Position numbers and translations under genes: made by a program. The notes under the pieces are model-generated. The model had not been told where the DNA came from. It searched no databases and saw nothing but the letters and a program-made list of their open reading frames with translations. A DNA stretch of 7,314 bases from Actinomycetota bacterium (GTDB lineage Bacteria; Actinomycetota; Thermoleophilia; Miltoncostaeales; Miltoncostaeaceae), in NCBI GenBank assembly GCA_005788075.1, contig SXZC01000231.1, forward strand, positions 1 through 7,314. Direction: 5' to 3'. Positions 6,118 to 7,314 of this stretch are shown here, in pieces. Each line of letters begins with the position of its first letter. The first letter of the stretch is position 1.

Positions 6118-6168
6118 TGTGGGTCAGCGGGCAGGTGAAAAGTGAAGCGTGCGAGACGCGATGAAGCC

Positions 6169-6196
6169 AATGTACACACGCAGGGGCGTCGTTGCA
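6169..6196 (-). promoter_or_regulatory. Candidate promoter of the nitroreductase gene
   Basis: On the minus strand TGCAAC (6191-6196) is followed by 16 bases and TACATT (6169-6174), a fair -10. Transcription would start near 6162 and give a leader of about 60 bases containing the GGGAG ribosome site. The -35 match is poor. This is the most AT-containing part of the divergent region. Confidence 0.35.
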
Positions 6197-6206
6197 TGGG
6201 TAACGA
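6189..6206. promoter_or_regulatory. Candidate operator: TCGTT-N8-AACGA in the divergent region
   Basis: TCGTT at 6189-6193 and AACGA at 6202-6206 are inverted half-sites 13 bp apart start to start. Two further AACG copies follow at 6206-6209 and 6212-6215. The site overlaps the candidate -35 of the nitroreductase promoter, where a repressor could act. Five-base half-sites arise by chance often, so this is only a lead. Confidence 0.2.
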
Positions 6207-6280
6207 ACGTGAACGGTCGACGGGTGCGCGATGATCGGGTCCTCGTGCGGTTGACCGGGCGAGCGCGATGGGCCGCTGTC

Positions 6281-6286
6281 TACCCT
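6281..6286 (+). promoter_or_regulatory. -10 box of an apparently leaderless gene
   Basis: TACCCT (TAnnnT) is followed by exactly seven bases (GCCGCCC) and the ATG at 6294. Transcription would begin on the A of the ATG. No Shine-Dalgarno lies upstream, which supports a leaderless mRNA. TTGACC at 6251-6256 looks like a -35 but is 24 bases away, too far for normal spacing. Confidence 0.5.
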
Positions 6287-6293
6287 GCCGCCC

Positions 6294-6656
6294 ATGCCGA
6301 AACTTCTCTTTGTCACAGTTCCCACAGACGAAGTCCTCAACAAGGAGGGGAAGGTTCGCTTCCCCGGCACTGAGGTCGCCGTCGAAAAACTCACCGAGGC
6401 CGGTTGGGACGTCGAGATCATCGACCCCCTCTGGCCCGGGCCCCTGAAGCGGTGCGAGGAGGGTGGCGTCGACGCCGTCCTGGTTTCCTGCTTCAAGGCA
6501 GTGCCGCGCTCGCGCGACGCCGCCTCGACCCTCTCCCGCAGGCTGCCGGACATGCCTGTGTTCGTGGTCGGCGTGCTGCAGAAGGATGAGACCTTCCGCA
6601 CCATGGCCCCGACGGTCGGCGTGCTCCGCAACATCGGGGAGCTCCCGCAGGGCTAG
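6294..6656 (+). CDS. Small alpha/beta (flavodoxin- or B12-binding-like topology) protein, unknown function
   Basis: This 120-residue soluble protein is not recognised as a named family. Its pattern is Rossmann-like: strand KLLFVTV (3-9), a segment with a helix GTEVAVEKLTEAGW (25-38), strand DVEIID (39-44), a helix, strand DAVLVSC (60-66), a helix rich in Arg, then strand PVFVVG (88-93). This could fit a stand-alone response-regulator-, flavodoxin- or cobalamin-binding-like domain. The DxHxxG cobalamin motif is absent and no phospho-acceptor Asp pattern is clear. Two cysteines are at 54 and 66. The ATG has no Shine-Dalgarno but has TACCCT seven bases upstream. The gene is divergent from the nitroreductase across 190 bp, and a strong terminator starts 23 bases after its stop, so it is a single-gene unit. 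Confidence 0.85.
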   Translation: MPKLLFVTVPTDEVLNKEGKVRFPGTEVAVEKLTEAGWDVEIIDPLWPGPLKRCEEGGVDAVLVSCFKAVPRSRDAASTLSRRLPDMPVFVVGVLQKDETFRTMAPTVGVLRNIGELPQG

Positions 6657-6679
6657 AGCCCCCCGGGGCCGAATATGAC

Positions 6680-6720
6680 CCGGCCGGCGGCTCGCACGAG
6701 CCGCCGGCCGGAACTCTTTT
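6680..6720 (+). terminator. Strong intrinsic terminator after the 120-residue gene
   Basis: A 15-base arm at 6680-6694 is perfectly complementary to 6697-6711, with only CA between the arms (a slightly larger loop in practice). It is followed by AACTCTTTT. The stem is almost all G/C, and a T-run this clear is unusual in the window. It closes the plus-strand transcript of the gene at 6294-6656. Confidence 0.9.
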
Positions 6721-6722
6721 AT
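6717..6722 (+). promoter_or_regulatory. Possible -10 box overlapping the terminator T-run
   Basis: TTTTAT is followed by seven bases (CTTCGCG) and the ATG at 6730, the same spacing as other apparent leaderless starts here. It matches TATAAT at four of six positions but lacks the key second A. An alternative TATCTT at 6720-6725 has a better match but leaves only four bases before the ATG. It is a weak call, made because the gene has neither a Shine-Dalgarno nor other room for a promoter after the terminator. Confidence 0.2.
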
Positions 6723-6729
6723 CTTCGCG

Positions 6730-7314
6730 ATGCGCGCCCTTACCGCCATCGGCGCCGCTGCCCTCTGCGGGCTGGTGGCCATCGCCCCCGCGGCAGCTGC
6801 CCCGGGGGCCGACGCCGCGCGGGATCGCATCCGGGCGCTCGAGCAGAAGGTGATCGAGGCGGATCGCGGCATCGCGAAGGCCCGGGCCGCTGAGCGCACC
6901 GCTGCCGCCCGGCTCACCAAGGCGCAGCAGCGCCTCGAGCGCACCCAGGGCGATCTCGAGGTGCGCGCGAGCGCGCATCGCGCTGGGCAGGCCGTGCTCG
7001 CCACGCGCCTTCGGGAGATCTACCGCGAGGGCGTGGACGACCCCCTCGTCACTGCCCTGCTCTCACGCGACGGCCTGGCCGCTCTGGCATCGCAGCAGGC
7101 AAGCGCCGAGCGCAGCGCGCGCGAGGACGCCCGCCTTGTGGCGCGGCTGCGCGCCGACCGACGTGAGGTGGCCGTGATCGAGCGCGCCCGCAGCCGCGAG
7201 GAGTCCATCGCGCGGGCGGCGCGGGACGAGGCCGCCGGGCACCGGGCCGATCTGGTCGGGCTACGGGCGTCACGTGCCGCCGCGCTGCGCACGGCACGCA
7301 AGGCGCTGGCGCGC
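6730..7314 (+). CDS. Exported coiled-coil protein, EnvC/CwlO/PcsB-like N-terminal part (truncated by window end)
   Basis: The frame is open from ATG at 6730 to the last base, giving 195 residues with no stop. Residues 1-24 are a signal peptide (MRALTAIG, hydrophobic core, AAAA before the likely cleavage near 23-24). From about 28 to the end the sequence is Ala/Arg/Glu/Leu-rich heptad-like coiled coil. It is broken at 94-123 by LREIYREGVDDP and ALLSRDGLAALASQQ. This matches the 'LxxxYRxG....LxxLLxSxxLxxL' hinge of the coiled-coil domain in EnvC, CwlO and PcsB-type proteins, which act outside the membrane to control or carry peptidoglycan hydrolases. The missing C-terminus would normally be an M23, NlpC/P60 or CHAP domain; that cannot be seen here. 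The start has no Shine-Dalgarno and lies nine bases after the terminator T-run. Confidence 0.8.
   Translation, partial: MRALTAIGAAALCGLVAIAPAAAAPGADAARDRIRALEQKVIEADRGIAKARAAERTAAARLTKAQQRLERTQGDLEVRASAHRAGQAVLATRLREIYREGVDDPLVTALLSRDGLAALASQQASAERSAREDARLVARLRADRREVAVIERARSREESIARAARDEAAGHRADLVGLRASRAAALRTARKALAR

Noticed and set aside
5051..6145. 364-residue plus-strand open frame opposite the nitroreductase
   Set aside because: The minus-strand frame has nitroreductase motifs, a Shine-Dalgarno and a following hairpin; the plus frame has none of these and its composition is that of a GC-rich shadow.
6104..6634. N-terminal extension of the nitroreductase frame up to 6634
   Set aside because: It runs through the divergent promoter region and antisense to the 120-residue gene, while the ATG at 6103 has a good Shine-Dalgarno and the protein then begins close to the family's usual N-terminus.

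Overview
The window is GC-rich DNA with a bacterial layout: compact genes, GTG starts, TAnnnT -10 boxes placed directly before start codons, and an encoded tRNA without CCA. The codon bias, the apparent leaderless starts and an Ig-like domain of the 'QWVRCDATG..CTVITGATASTYVPTLADVG' type suggest a high-GC actinobacterium. The class Thermoleophilia (Solirubrobacterales/Gaiellales relatives) would fit, but this placement is inference from sequence style, not from a marker gene.

Left half, minus strand (1-4668): reading in the direction of transcription there is a tRNA-Arg(UCU), then a 1138-residue exported protein (1113-4529), then birA (94-1086), the biotin-protein ligase/repressor, and then the first 11 codons of another gene that leaves the window at position 1. 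The exported protein is a mosaic. It has a signal peptide, a beta-rich N-terminal domain, one Ig-like domain, three copies of a 'TICH...H..H...DIIPPF...NWD...GC' module, four copies of a Cys-bracketed 'TYSATFGYxNPNG...RGQP..F.PG' module, and a Cys-containing tail. It has no transmembrane anchor or LPXTG motif, so it is probably secreted or loosely held at the surface.

Middle (4698-6103), minus strand: an 87-residue small protein lies just upstream of the tRNA. Before it is a nitroreductase-family flavoprotein with a C-terminal extension of about 130 residues, followed by a GC-rich hairpin. Both genes have clear Shine-Dalgarno sites.

Right end (6104-7314): a 190-bp divergent control region separates the nitroreductase from a plus-strand 120-residue alpha/beta protein of unknown function that looks leaderless. 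That gene ends at a strong intrinsic terminator. A second plus-strand gene starts 9 bp after the terminator's T-run and runs off the end. It encodes a signal peptide plus a long coiled coil like the N-terminal part of EnvC/CwlO/PcsB-type peptidoglycan hydrolase regulators.

The long plus-strand open frames opposite the exported protein and the nitroreductase are GC-driven shadows. I see no mobile element, CRISPR array or defence cassette. The least ordinary items are the repeat-module exported protein, the recurring leaderless-start signature, and the terminator/start arrangement near 6700.
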